64,000 bases of DNA from Certhia americana (GCA_018697195.1 JAGMWU010000104.1:60296-124295), one strand, 5' to 3'; positions 35,416 to 53,735 are shown, numbered from the stretch's first letter. Notes: a model not told the origin generated them from the sequence alone. Program-made: numbers and translations.

Positions 35416-36876
35416 TCTCCATTTAAAACTAATTTTATCTGCATCAGTAACAGACAGTTAATTAAAACCCTGACATGTAGGTGCTCTAACATACACACTT
35501 ATAAATAACAAGTTTCAATCTAAAGACAATAAGCAAAAGGATGGGAAAACACTTTTTCTCTCAAAGCTGAGCACGGAGTGAGTGCCTCACCCAGAGCCTT
35601 CAGGACATGACAACCGTGCACTGACCCACCCAGGACTCATCACAAACACAGGACTGGGTTGTGGCTGCAAAGGAAGTTTCACCACGGCTTTTCTAGTGTC
35701 TTTTGAGATATTCTTTTCAAAAAAACCACAAAGCCCAAGGAGTCAGCTGTTCCCGAGTGTACCACCGCCCGCCAGACTCCGCTTCGGGACCGGCAAAGTT
35801 CGGCCCCGCTACACAGCTACAGGAGAAATCCAGAGTTAAGGCTCTAGTTGGGAGGGGGGGGAAAAAAAACCACACACACAGGGAGTGGGGCTTTGCAGAA
35901 CTTCAACCCTGCACCATCTAAACTCCACCCAAGAGCTGGAGGTCACACACTGAACTAGGGCGTGAAATTCCTAAGGAACATCCACAAGGAACCAGGTGAT
36001 GAGGGACTGACTGGCTTATCAGGAAATCTCCCTCCTCCCTCCTCCCCAGTTTCCGGCAGCCAGGACAGGTACAAAAATAAGTCTCTGGAATAAAGCTGTG
36101 TGTGATATTTAGTTGAGGACCCACGGGAGACGGTTATCAATCAGTGTGATACCACAACTACACTGTGTGAAACCCAGATCATGCCTGAAGGAGGAATGCC
36201 AGAAGTCCAAATTTTGTTTCCAATAGGAAAGATGATACATTAGGGGCAGATTAGGAATTATAAAGGCTGCTAGAAAAAAAAAAAAAAAAGCTTCTCTGCA
36301 CGTCCCCCATGCTTGCTCCTGCAGCCACTCAATGTAAACCCCCAAATATTCCCAACTGTTAGACACAAACGAAGCGTTTTGCCAACAGCCAGATTTAAAA
36401 CAGTTTAAGAGATGACGTGCAGAGAAGGGCCAAATTGGGTTCATCCTTCCCTTCAACAGTTCTAGAAAAGCTGGGGGGTGGAAAACAACACGCTTGGAGG
36501 AGTTACCCGTTCACTTCTGCATTAGAAATGCATATTTCATCTATTTTATACATTTTATAGCCATGAGTGGTGCAGAATTCCCAGAACGACAATGCAAGAG
36601 CAAAGTGAGTGAAGGTTTAACAAAAATTTCTAGCAAAAAGTTTTAAAACTACACATTAATTGCTTTGTTAATACCTGCAGTGACAATGGACTTGGGAGAA
36701 AACTTACAGATTGCAACCCTTTAAGGATCACAACTCTTCCTGTTTGTCAAAATACACCCTTGAAGGAATCTAGTGAATACTCCAAACACTGAACATTGGA
36801 GCAAGCAGGAAAACAAAAACATCTTCTGAAACCCACTGAGGCTTTACCCTGGAACACCCAAAATAGAGGAGCCTTC

Positions 36877-36907
<31 letters not shown>

Positions 36908-37418
36908 CAGGAGTCCATCTTTTAAAAAACTGAAACATGGGTGTCATCTAGTTGGGGGTTTCCAGTTGAATCCATGGAAAACTTGGCCTAGAGTCAACTG
37001 ATTTAAGAGAGTGGGGAATTTGCTGTAGAGCATTTTTAGATTCAGCTTTTTAAGCATAAAAACTTTAAAATCCTGAATGAAAACTCCCAATATTAAACCC
37101 ATGGGGCTGGATTTAGGGCTAACAATGACCAACACAGCAAGATTGTATGAAATTAAAGAGCTCCAAAGAAAAGTCTGGTGGGGGGAATTTTGCCAATGGC
37201 TTCAGTGATTATAGGGCTGAAAATTGTTCTCTACAGAAGGTTCCCTATGGGCTATCAGAGCTTATCTGGAATGATAAAAGGGGCAGGAATAGTAAAACCA
37301 CACTTCTGCTATAAAAAGTTAACATAGGATTTCTGTCAGGACATCTATGGTACATGGACATACAGAACTGCATAATCACTATTGCGTCTTCTGTAACTGG
37401 AGAGTCTGGTCCTGCAAA
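34914..37418 (-). other. Proposed ANP32E 3' UTR
   Basis: About 2.5 kb of non-coding DNA between the ANP32E stop codon and the proposed poly(A) signal. It is A/T-rich with homopolymers (poly-T around 35389-35417 and a poly-A run around 36872-36903, plus strand). No other exon chain is visible, so I assign it to ANP32E by position. Confidence 0.5.
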
Positions 37419-43311
<5,893 letters not shown>

Positions 43312-43620
43312 CGCCCCCCCTCCCGCGGTTCCGCACTGGCGAGGGAGGGTGGCCGAGAGCGGCCGCGAGGGTCGCTGCGGCTGCGGCGGGCGCCGGGAGC
43401 GCGCCGGGAGTGGGTCGGGGGTCGCCGGGGCCGCCCCGGCCGCGCCGCTCCGCCGCAGCTCCGGCACCGTCAATGGCCGCCCGCACACTGCGCCTCCATG
43501 ACACGGCGCATGGCGCCCCCCTCCCCGCTCGCGCCACGCCCCGGGGCGGGGCTTCCCCGCGCTGCGCCCTCATTGGCGCGGAGGACGCGACGCCATTGGC
43601 TGAGCGTGCTGCCCGTCCGG
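43312..43620 (-). promoter_or_regulatory. ANP32E CpG-island promoter with paired CCAAT boxes
   Basis: CpG-dense DNA just upstream of the ANP32E start codon. ATTGG on the plus strand at 43572-43576 and 43595-43599 reads as CCAAT boxes in the gene's direction, 23 bases apart, a common NF-Y layout. The CpG-rich stretch continues on both sides, from about 42560 to 44200. Confidence 0.6.
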
Positions 43621-43699
43621 GCGCGCGAGGGGCGGGGCTTGTGCTCGCGCCTGAGGGGGACGGCGGGTGCGCGCGCCTGAGGGGGCGGCTCTGGAATGG

Positions 43700-43975
43700 G
43701 CCGGACCGGGTCGGGGGTCCGGAGCGGCGGGGCCGGGCAGGGCAGGGCTGGATCGGACCGGGCCGGGGGTCGGGGCTCCGGGCTCCGGAGCGGCGGGGCT
43801 GGGCAGGGCAGGGCCGGGCCGGGGGTCCGGAGCGGCGGGGCAGGGCCGTACTGAGCTGGGTGGGACCGGGCCGGGGGCGGGGCGTACTTTACCGGGTCGG
43901 GCCGGGCCGGGCCGTGCTTTACCGGGTCGGGCCGGGCCGGGCTGTGCTTTACCGGGCCGTACCGGGGGTCGGGGC
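43700..43975. repeat. GC-rich 30-bp tandem repeats upstream of ANP32E
   Basis: The word ctttaccggg recurs at 43887, 43917 and 43947 (30-bp period) within runs of gggccgggccggg. A related array upstream repeats ggagcggcgggg with gggcagggcaggg. The tract could form quadruplexes. Long plus-strand open frames here are repeat artefacts. Confidence 0.75.
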
Positions 43976-44361
43976 TCTGGAAGGGCCGGGCTGTGAGCGG
44001 CCATCCCCGCCCGTGTTTCCCTCTCGGGCCGTGTCCCACCGTGCGCTCACGGGAAGGGTCTGTCCGTGGGGCCGCTCCGCCCCGGAGCTCCGTGTGCATC
44101 CCCGGGCGGTTCGTGCGGCTCCACACGCCGGGTTTCCAGGTGGGGGAAGGTTCGCGGCTCCGAGCCTGTGCGGGCGGGACCCTGCGGGGTTTGGCACATC
44201 CCCTCGATCCCGCGGGGGTCTCTCTCGCCATAGAATACAGAAGCTGTTGCGATTTTGTGTTGGTTTCGGTGAATTTGCACGATGGCAAGCGCTGCCATCG
44301 CATCGGGGAGGGGAGACAGGTTCACATAGCTGGGGAATAGACAGATTCCTAAAATCTGAGC

Positions 44362-44550
44362 CACTCGGGGTGGGATATGTGAGGCTTATATCTTACTCTG
44401 ACTGGATACATGGGATTTGTATCCCCCTCGGGTTGGATATAAGGGATTCATATCCCCCTTGGCGTAGATAGATGGGATTTATATTCCCCTTTGGTTGGAT
44501 ATATATAATTTATATCTCCCTGGGTGGATAGACAGGATTTATTTCCCTAT
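44362..44550. repeat. 31-bp minisatellite between ANP32E and C1orf54
   Basis: Six diverged copies of a unit like ggatacatgggatttgtatc followed by cccctcggggt. The anchor ggata (tagata in one copy) falls at about 44373, 44404, 44435, 44466, 44497 and 44526, so the period is 31 bases. No gene overlaps it. Confidence 0.8.
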
Positions 44551-47528
44551 GGAAATTCTTTTCCAATTTAAAATTAATAATTATTGAGCGTTTCTGTATT
44601 GGAGCTTTTCTCCTGGAAAATGATGCTTGAAAAGAGTCTGCGAGCCATCAAGGTCCTCATGCCCAGGCAGGACAATTCTAGGAAAAGCAGTTCCAAATAT
44701 TTACATGTTGATTCTTTTAACTTTGGAGACACAAATAACCAGAGACATTTTGGCAACTTGGTGACAGAATTTTTAAAAAACAATAAAAAAAGAACAGCCC
44801 AACCTGGGAATCTCGGATTTGTTCTGGCTTTGTGTAAAGTCCATGAAGAAAATATTTCCTGTTTCGGGATCAAATGGGGAGAGGTCAGCCAAGGATTTTG
44901 TCTTGTCTTTTAGGAAAGGGTTAAAATGGGTTTTGGAACTTTTGGGCTGGATATTGTGGGTTTAGGAGTGGAGGAAAAATGGAAGAGATGAGGAAAAACA
45001 TGAAGGATTGTTTCCTTTTGTTCCGGATCCATGGGATCTGGATGGAAACAGTTCATGTTCTCCACACCAGAGCTTGAAAGGCTGACCTAAAATTCACATT
45101 GATGGACAATAGTCCATCAGTGGTGAGCTCAAGGAATTGGGAATTCACTGAGGGAAGACAGGAACTTGGGAATATTAAAGGCAGGAAAACAGCCCCAGCC
45201 CTCATCCGTAATTGCCTAAATCTGCACAAAATCACCTTCACAGATCACTAACCAGGGTGTTTTCTACCCTGAAGCTGCTTTCCTCCTCACTGCTGGCTCT
45301 GGGTGGCTCTTCCTGGCCATGTTTTAAGTCCCTCACTGGTGATTTTGGGGCTGAAACACAAAAATAGCCCCCGAGGGCTGCGGCTGGCCCAGCACATCAC
45401 TCCCAGACTGCAGGAGTCGTGCTGGGAGCAGGTGCAGCAGGATTTGGCTCTGGGATGGTTTGATAAGAAGCTGCTGGAAAACTCCAGAGAACCCAAGAGC
45501 ATTCTGCTTGTTTCCTGCCGGGAGGTAACTGGGAAAGGTTCTCACAACCACGGGGAAAATCCTCTTTGTGTTAAAGCTGCTTATCCCAGGGGTTTGCCAG
45601 GAGAGCTGGGTGGCTGCTGACGGAGACAGTGGCCATGGAGCCACCACCACCCTCTGAGTGGGGAGAAAAGGGTAAATCCGAGAAAAGAACTTTGTGAAAA
45701 GAGCCGTGAGGATGGTGTCATTTTGGGACTAAAGAGCTTTGGGTGAATATTCCCAGCTTTGGGAGTGGGGAAGGTGTGTCCAGCTGTCCATCCGTGGTGT
45801 GTTTGTGTCAGGACATTGCTGTCCCAGAAGCTGGAAGGTGAGGATTTGGTCAGGAAGGTTTTTAACTGGAGGATTCACTCTGGAAGGGAGCCATTCAATT
45901 TATAGTTAGACCAAGTTACAACAAACTGGTTTATTTTCCGTGTCTGCATTGGAGGGATGCTTTTTAGAAATAAACTCATAACCTTCATCCACATCTTTTA
46001 TTTTCCTTTAATTGCATTTTACTCCACTCCAGGGATGGAAATCTGGCTGCTATATGATCCCAAATAATTTTCCGGGGCGTTCTTGGCTTTTTTCAATCCA
46101 CCTTTATGGCAGCACAAAGCCAGGAGGTGGCACTGCCAGGCAGCACATCCAATCTCGCTCCTCCAGCTGCTCCTGAGCTCGTTTCAAGCTTTTTAGCTTC
46201 TGTGGAGAACAAAAGTCTTCTTTCCAAAGCTGGATAACCCGGGAATGGTGGGACAGGCCGGGGCTGGCCCTGCTGCTCCGTGGGTGGGATGGGTCGTACC
46301 TGCTCCGGCAGATCAGGAGATTCTTCCAAGGTGTGGGATGAGTCTGGAGGGAGCCAAGAGCTCTGGGGGTTGTGGCCAACATGAATCTCCTGTTGGCTTG
46401 ACTCAACCTTTTTATCCTGTAGGTTTACCTAGAGTACACCTGGGCCAGCTTTCCATCCCTCCTTCCTGTTAACTCTCCCAAGGAAAAGCAACATAGGCAC
46501 TGAGTGTGGGATTGCACTGTTTCCCCCCAAAAAAAGGAATTTAACTCTGATTTCTTGACCAAAGCCTCCCATTTCTGCAACAGTTTGCTCTCCGTGGGGG
46601 GGATTGGGATGGTGGGAGGTTTTCTGGTCCAGCTCCTCATCAGACCCAGATATTGCAGCTGTTTCTGGAAAATAAACTGCTGTGAAGAGCAGTTCTGGAA
46701 GAAACAAAGTTGGAAGCTCCTGGCTGGGTTTAGAGGCTCGAGCAGATCCTTGTGATGGGACAAGCACTGCACACATTGTTTGCGTTTGTTATTCCAGTTC
46801 CGATTGTGGTTATTTACCATGAGAGACCGTGTGTTGGGGATTTTATTGGCAGAGGTTCTTATTTACAGCAGAATCCAAGGAAACAGGAAAGGACTGAAGC
46901 ATTGCAGAGCTCTGTGTGCTCACGCCGCAGGGCAGCACCGTCCTTCCAGCAAAACCTTCAGACACAAAGTCTGGGCAGTTCTGGAACAGGGACAATGCCT
47001 CGTGGAGAGGATGTCCTTGTCAACACCTGACCACGTCCTGGTTGCCATCCCAGCCACCGTGTCTGGAACGAAGGAAAAAGGTGAGCAGGTTCCAGAGCGT
47101 GGCGGGACAGGGGTCGGTGTATTCCTGGGATGTTGGAGAGCTCCAGCTGCAGGAAAAGGATGGCCAGGTTGGACAGAGGAACCTGGGCAGGAGGGTGGAA
47201 CCAGCTGGTCCGTGAGGTTCATCCCAACCCAAACCATTCCAGAGGTATTTGGGTGGAGGTGCCTGGTTGCTCGAACCCGTGATCCCACTGAATGCCAGCA
47301 GATCATTGGGAAAATGCCCTGGAAAGCCTCTCCGGGGCCATCAGTGGTGATCAGAGCTGCTGCTGAGTTCCATGAAATCAGCAGCTGGATGCCTGGAAGG
47401 GTTTGTTATCTTTCCATTGTTTTGGAAAATTGCTGCTTCAGAAAGAATTGGATTTTTCCCTGTGTTAAAGGACACACTTTGGGTGAGTGTTGAAATCCCA
47501 GAGTACCTTTGGAGGAGGAGTTTGGGGG
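44551..47528. other. ANP32E-C1orf54 intergenic region
   Basis: About 3 kb with one CR1 fragment and no supported exon. A TTTATT at 46842-46847 (AATAAA on minus) could be the C1orf54 poly(A) signal, giving a 3' UTR of about 690 bases; this is a weak call. One inversion breakpoint relative to human should lie somewhere here. Confidence 0.4.
47150..47242 (+). mobile_element. CR1 LINE 3'-end fragment
   Basis: Diverged CR1 words are aggatggccaggttggacag, gaggaacctgg and gttcatcccaacccaaacca. Only the terminal part is recognisable. Confidence 0.5.
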
Positions 47529-50329
47529 TCATAGCAGGAGACCCAAGAAGCTGAGGAGGATGATGAGGGTGAGGTGGCCCTGCAAGGACAATGCCAGTGA
47601 CTCCTGGGAATCCTGGTGAGTCAAGGAAAATAAATCAGTCAGAAACTCACATGTTTGATTGTGTTAAAAGCCTGTGGCAGAGCTCCTGAGCTGACAAGCA
47701 CCCACCTCACTGTCCTCAGCATCCCTGGAATCCCCTGGAGCAATTATATCTGGTAATCCTAAAATCTCTGTGGTGGCGTTCTCTTCTGGAAACCACTTTG
47801 CCCAGTCCACCTCTCCAATGGTGTTTGTCTGGATGTGGAGAAAAAGAAATAACCTGGTATGTCACAGCATAGGAATAACTCCTATGCAGAGATCCCTCCT
47901 TGGGATGGCTTTTATAGTATTTAATTGGGAAAACAAGACATTTCCCACTTTTTCTGTGCAAACTGGAAAAATAAATCCCAACTCAAACCATTTCATAATT
48001 GCTGTTCATGGATTTGACTTGACTTGTTCTGTGGTCTGAAAATCAGCAGTTTTAATCGATTTATTTTTCCTTGTGGCAGAGATTTGGGTGAGGAAACCCT
48101 GGTTTTTAGGGGAATACCAAGAGAAACTCAACTCACCTCGTATGAATCCAAATCATACGTGTATGTGGCAGGGGTTGCTGTGGCATTGTCGAAGTAATAA
48201 TCTTCTGTGGAATAATAGTAATTGCCTAGAATGGAAACAGCTCCAGGTGAGGTGGCACGATGGGGATTGGGGACACATGTCCAGCATGGGGTGACATGAG
48301 CCCCTCCCTCATGTCCTGACTTGTGATCACCCAGCTTTTCCACCCTGAGCAGCCAGTGTAACTCAAATTAATCTGAACAACTCAGATAAATCCCTTCCCA
48401 ACCCTGGTTATCCCAACTCACTCCTGTGGCTTGTGGAAAATGGTAAAAATGTTTTCAAACAAAGGCATTTCTCACTTAAATGAGCCATGTAGTCGTATAG
48501 ATCCTGTGCGATCTCCTCCAAGTCATCTTCCACCTCCGCCTTCCCTGGAAGCAAAGGAATAACGTGAGGATCATCACGGGCTGAGCCGTGGGCGTGGGGT
48601 CATGGGAAACTTCATTGATTTATTTATTGGTGCTTTGGGCTAAACCCGTTTCCTGTGGGACTGATGGATTTACAACCTGACCCATAATTAGATCCCAAGT
48701 AAAGGTGTGGGAGGGCAGACCAGAGCTGGGGTTTTCCTTCATTTTTGGGTGTGGATGTGAGAGCTGCAGTGGTGGGGATGGAGCCTCTGGCTGTGCTCCT
48801 GCCCCCCAAGACCCAGAGCTGGGCTGGATCTCCCCTGGGATGAGCTGCTCATCCAGGATCCAGCTGCTCCAGAGCCTTTGGCTGTGGAGCTGCCAAGGGT
48901 TCAGAAGGGACCTTCATGTTTCCTTAGGGCTGGGCCACTATAAATAAATTCTGACCCATGTGACATTGTCACAGTTGGAGCGAGTGGCTCATTCCTTATT
49001 CCAAACAGGGTTCTGTGTGTTTTCTTGGGTTTTGGGGGGATTTTTTACAGCAAATTAATTGGGAATGTTACTGTTCTAATAGTCACAGATTCATACACAT
49101 ACTCCTGAGAATGGAAGTTATGGAATAATAAGATATTTTTATAGTTTGATACTCATTTATAGTCATAAATAAGATATTTATAATACTGTCATTATAAGTT
49201 ACACCATTAATAGCTGGAATGATGCTGCCAGTCATGCCCAGTGCCAGCTGTAGCTCCAGGTCCCTCTCCAAACCTTCCCACTTCTTCCTCTCATATCTCT
49301 TTCTCAGCTCCCAAAATTCTCATGAGGGAATTCTCTGAAAAAAAAGTGACTGAGGCTGAAGATTCCAGGGTGTCACTGGGGCAGGAGGGACAGCACAGCC
49401 TCACCCATCACGGTGTCGAACACCTCGACCTGTCCTACCCCCATCCTGAGTTTTGGGGGCAATTTGGACTGAAACTGGGACCTGCCCTCCCAGCCCTGCT
49501 CCTTCCCTCGCTGATTTTTTTGGCAATGCTGAGCAGTGCTGAACCCTGCAGGCTCTGGGGCACATTACCCTGTGCACGGAGCTTTCCCAGAAAGTCACTC
49601 CGAGCTGGCTCTTGTGTTTGCACTGGAATCACGCTAAGAATAACAGGGCAATGTATCCCAGAAAGAGCTTCCAGCTGGGAATCCCCTCGCCTGATGTTTC
49701 ATGTTTGGGTATGTTCCTTCGGTGAAGAGAAGAAGGAAGAGAAAGAGGAAGGGGGAGGCTCTTGGCATGGCAGAGCTGCAATTTCCAGTTCCAGTGCTGC
49801 TCTGTATCCCACCTTCCCAGAGATGGGGGAATATCATGTTCATCCCTAAGCAGTTCCAGGTTGGGTTTTTCCTCCCTCAATACCCTGATTCCACGCTTTC
49901 CCATCTCAAACTACCCACGTAACTCCCAGGAAATCCTATTGGTTTGGGTTTTTTGTTTTGTTTTTTTTTTTTTTTCTCTGCGTCTCCTAATAGCTCCCAG
50001 CTGGAATTTGAAAATCATTTGAACATAATGTGGGAAACTTTCACTATCCCACTGTTCTCCAAGCACAGGCTTTATGGAACTTTCAGTAATTTACATCGTA
50101 TATTCCCAGTGGTTTTTTTTCGCTGCAACCCCCTTTCTCCAAGACAATCCCCCCAAAATCTTTCAGTCTCCACACCCCCCAAAGCTGCCCCGCGGCACCC
50201 CAGGAGTGTGGGAACAATCCGAGCAGCGAGCTAAAATCAAATTGCTTTCAGAAAACCCTGAAAAACGCGGGGAATGTATTTACCTGGCAAGGAATGAAGG
50301 ACCAGGAGCACAGCGATGCAGAAGTTCAT
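47529..50329 (-). CDS. C1orf54: C1orf54-like secreted tyrosine-rich acidic protein
   Basis: Five small exons in transcript order are 50329-50284, 48544-48476, 48225-48137, 47828-47706 and 47579-47529 (TGA). All have GT/AG borders and consistent phases (1, 1, 0, 0), giving 125 residues (human about 131). Residues 1-15 (MNFCIAVLLVLHSLP) form a signal peptide. Residues 19-68 are acidic and very Tyr-rich (LYDYMAH, NYYYSTEDYYFDN, YTYDLDSYE; ten Tyr in 36 positions). N-glycosylation sequons lie at N52 and N85 (both NAT). The protein ends in a bare hydrophobic tail, HLTLIILLSFLGLLL, with no cytoplasmic part, like a GPI-attachment signal. Position beside APH1A, size, exon number and Tyr-rich composition support orthology with human C1orf54, whose function is unknown. 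Sequence identity is low, so a database search would be needed to settle the name; the gene structure itself is solid. Confidence 0.85.
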
Positions 50330-50560
50330 CGTCCCCCTTTGGGTGTCGGCTCCGCTCCTGCTCCGCGGGACCTTCCCGAGCCGTCCCCACGGAGGCAGGA
50401 AATGACTCGGGGGGCGTTGGACCGAGCAGCCTCCTCGGTAACGCGGGAGGGAGCCCGGATCGTGCCCGGGATTGGATCAGTACCGAGCTGAGCCTGTCCC
50501 GTGCGCTGTCCGCGCCGCCGCTCCGGCGGTGGGAGAGTTTCCCGTTGCAGAGGCGTTTCG
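50330..50560 (-). promoter_or_regulatory. C1orf54 upstream GC-rich promoter region
   Basis: A short GC- and CpG-enriched stretch directly upstream of the start codon at 50329, falling back to AT-rich DNA by about 50600. No TATA box is evident. The 5' UTR limit cannot be set from sequence. Confidence 0.4.
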
Positions 50561-52770
50561 GATGGTTGAATTGCAAATCTTGGGAAGTTTTCCCCGGGGA
50601 GGGTTAACGCCGCTGGATGAGTTCGCATATGGAAGGAGGATGGTTTTGATTATGTTCTAAAGGAGCAAAGCATTGCTATAAATAGCAAATTCTTCTGGGA
50701 GAGAAGGCAGAGATGCTGACTGGAAGGCAGAGTCAGTCCTGACTTCCCATAAAATCTTGGGGGATTTTTTTTGTCTTAGCTTCATTTCCCCTTCCCGTGC
50801 CTCAGTTTCTCTATCAGGAGGAAGAAACATGAACGGTCACGAATTTATTTTATTTTATAGTGAGTAAAAACACCCTGGGGAGAAGGCAATAGCAAAGCTC
50901 CTGCGAGGAGGCAGCAGGATCCAGGTGGGAATGGGTGCAGACTGGAGGGGGAAGGAAAAGGGCAAGTGAAGGAGACAGAAGTGAATCAAGTGGTGTAAAA
51001 TCAGTATTTTGGTGACTCTCTCATCTCCTGTTGATTTTAAACCAAAGATCTAATCAATTCCAGATCCGAATCCTTAAAATTTCTCAAAGCAGATATTTCC
51101 TACCAAGAGTGGACGCAACTGGTGAATTTTTCCAGCGCATCCCAAAGCTGATTCCCAGCCTCCCTGGGGTTCTCTGTGCTTTGCTGAAGGAGCTTCCCCC
51201 ATCTGGAGGGAGATGTTTGGCAAAGGGTTAAGTGCCCAGGAATGCCGAGCAGGAAGCGAGTATCTTCAAATCCTCTCCATAAGATCCTCCTCTCCCTCCT
51301 CCACAAAAAATAACATGGAAACTCAAAAAAATCCCTACCCAAGCAGAAATCTGAACTTCTGGTGAAGACTCCCAGCAGGGCTGGAGTTGTCGGCTCAGCC
51401 AGGAGGCACTGGAGGAGCACGGAAGGGTTAAAATATCCTGGGATTAAAGGAATGGGGAGGGAAGGGGTGAGGAAGGTCCCTGAGGATGGTTATGGCTTAT
51501 CGGATGAGTGGATGGGGTTGAATGGACAAACCCTCTGCGTGGGAGCTGGGTCAGAATTCTGTGGAATTTGCTGCCTCGGGGCTGGGAATAACTCTTCAGA
51601 ATTAGGTGTGATGGCATCAGACTTGTAAAAATAGGGAAAACTTGGAGAATCCACTAAGGGACTTGGATAAAATGTGCCATAAGGTGGTAAAAGGGGAAAC
51701 AGCTGCTTTTCACTGGCTGGGACCAGCTGGGACCTCCCAGCAGCATCTTGCATCCCAGGTGCAGATCTTGAAAAGGAAAACACTCTGGTTTTGTTCTTTT
51801 CTTTTTTTTTTTTTTTTTCTCCGTTTTTTTTCCTTTTTTTTAAACTTTTTTTCTCCCTGCTTTTTCACATCTGGCAACATGAAGCAAACCCATTGCAGCC
51901 ACAGAAAGAATTCAGACCAAGTTCTTTTCCGTCTCCCATCCCAAAATCTTGTTTCCTATTCTCTAGTTTGATCTATCTTTCTACGTTTATGTCTCTATTT
52001 TTTAATTATTGAAGAGTTTTTTGCCAAAATCCAGCAGTAAAATCTGCCACAACAACAGAGCAGCAAGGGAAGGACGCCTCTCCTAAGGGAAAACTCAACA
52101 AGTGAACCAAAAGAGAGGGAAAAAGGAAGGAAAAGGAGGAAAAAAGAAGGAAGAAGGAGGCTCCTGGTTCTTGTCGTGCTTAGGGGGATGCATCCCAGGG
52201 ATGCTCTTGGCACCCAGACCCTGGTTGTGTGTCGGAGGCTTCAGTCCAAGGAGGAAGGTGCAGCTGGAGTCAGCGGTGCTCGGATGCGTTGTGTCATTTC
52301 CCAGCTTTAATAGGCGGAAGGGAAACAAGAAGGGAAATTAGCACAACGCAGGCGGTAACTGCGATTCTTCCCCGAACAATGCCCCGTGCCCAGGAGATGG
52401 CATTCGCAGGATTCCTGCGGAAGAGGCTGGAGGGAACATTGTTTGGAGTTTTCCTTGCAGGAGACGTGAAGATGGATGAAAAAAACTCCAAGCCCTCATG
52501 GCACCGGTGCCCTTCGACACCATCAGTCCAGAGGGAGGTGGAATGAGCTGCCCATCCCATGGGAATCTGGAGGGAGGGACTTTGGAGCCGTCCAGGCTGT
52601 TCTTGCTGGCTGATGGAATTTTTTTAGTCTAAATAAAGTTTTCCTGCTCTTCCCAGCTCCTCTGTAAACAGCTGCAGCGTGGGGGTAGGGGGACGGAATC
52701 AGAATAGGAGACGTGAGGGGCTTGGGAGAGAGAAAAAATGCCGGTTTAAAGAGGGATTCCTTGAAAATAG
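50561..52770. other. C1orf54-APH1A intergenic region
   Basis: I see no exon chain here. It holds a poly-T-rich tract (about 51802-51852) and a purine-rich block around 52110-52160. Open frames are short and unsupported. Confidence 0.45.
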
Positions 52771-52773
52771 AAT

Positions 52774-52855
52774 AGGAGAAGGGAGAGGAGGAGAGGAGAG
52801 GGAGAGGGAGAGAGAGGGAGAGGGAGAGGGAGAGAGAGAGAGAGAGGAAAAGGGG
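52774..52855. repeat. (GA)n / (GGGAGA)n purine repeat
   Basis: An imperfect run of gggaga and gaga units, about 80 bases of pure purine on the plus strand, shortly upstream of the APH1A gap. Possible triplex-forming DNA near the APH1A promoter. Confidence 0.9.
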
Positions 52856-52939
52856 ATCCTGGGGACAGGTGACCCTGCAGACAGGTGGTGCTGGACACAG
52901 ACTGTGTCAGATGTCCCCCCTGTATCCCCCAGCGCAGTC

Positions 52940-53001
52940 CCTGTCCCGACTGTGCCCTGTCCCGAGTGTCCCCTGTCCCGAGTGTCCCCTGTCCCGAGTG
53001 T
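52940..53001. repeat. 16-bp tandem repeat running into the assembly gap
   Basis: The unit ctgtcccgagtgtccc repeats with cccgag/cccgac at 52945, 52961, 52977 and 52993, then enters the N run. The short sequence right after the gap (gctgtgtcccctttgtccc) looks related, so the array probably fills much of the gap. Confidence 0.85.
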
Positions 53002-53711
53002 NNNNNNNNNNNNNNNNNNNNNNNNNNNNNNNNNNNNNNNNNNNNNNNNNNNNNNNNNNNNNNNNNNNNNNNNNNNNNNNNNNNNNNNNNNNNNNNNNNN
53101 NNNNNNNNNNNNNNNNNNNNNNNNNNNNNNNNNNNNNNNNNNNNNNNNNNNNNNNNNNNNNNNNNNNNNNNNNNNNNNNNNNNNNNNNNNNNNNNNNNNN
53201 NNNNNNNNNNNNNNNNNNNNNNNNNNNNNNNNNNNNNNNNNNNNNNNNNNNNNNNNNNNNNNNNNNNNNNNNNNNNNNNNNNNNNNNNNNNNNNNNNNNN
53301 NNNNNNNNNNNNNNNNNNNNNNNNNNNNNNNNNNNNNNNNNNNNNNNNNNNNNNNNNNNNNNNNNNNNNNNNNNNNNNNNNNNNNNNNNNNNNNNNNNNN
53401 NNNNNNNNNNNNNNNNNNNNNNNNNNNNNNNNNNNNNNNNNNNNNNNNNNNNNNNNNNNNNNNNNNNNNNNNNNNNNNNNNNNNNNNNNNNNNNNNNNNN
53501 NNNNNNNNNNNNNNNNNNNNNNNNNNNNNNNNNNNNNNNNNNNNNNNNNNNNNNNNNNNNNNNNNNNNNNNNNNNNNNNNNNNNNNNNNNNNNNNNNNNN
53601 NNNNNNNNNNNNNNNNNNNNNNNNNNNNNNNNNNNNNNNNNNNNNNNNNNNNNNNNNNNNNNNNNNNNNNNNNNNNNNNNNNNNNNNNNNNNNNNNNNNN
53701 NNNNNNNNNNN
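53002..53711. other. Assembly gap, 710 N (contains APH1A exon 1)
   Basis: An unresolved block ending 24 bases before the first visible APH1A exon. The missing first 38 or so codons of APH1A, and probably its promoter, should lie here. Any open frame crossing it is meaningless. Confidence 0.95.
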
Positions 53712-53735
53712 CCCGCTGTGTCCCCTTTGTCCCAG

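Noticed and set aside
43410..44471. 353-codon plus-strand open frame rich in Gly/Arg/Pro
   Set aside because: It runs through GC-rich tandem repeats at the ANP32E promoter; its length is explained by base composition, with no splice or homology support.
46780..47493. 237-codon plus-strand open frame
   Set aside because: It overlaps a CR1 fragment, its composition is not protein-like, and no family is recognisable.
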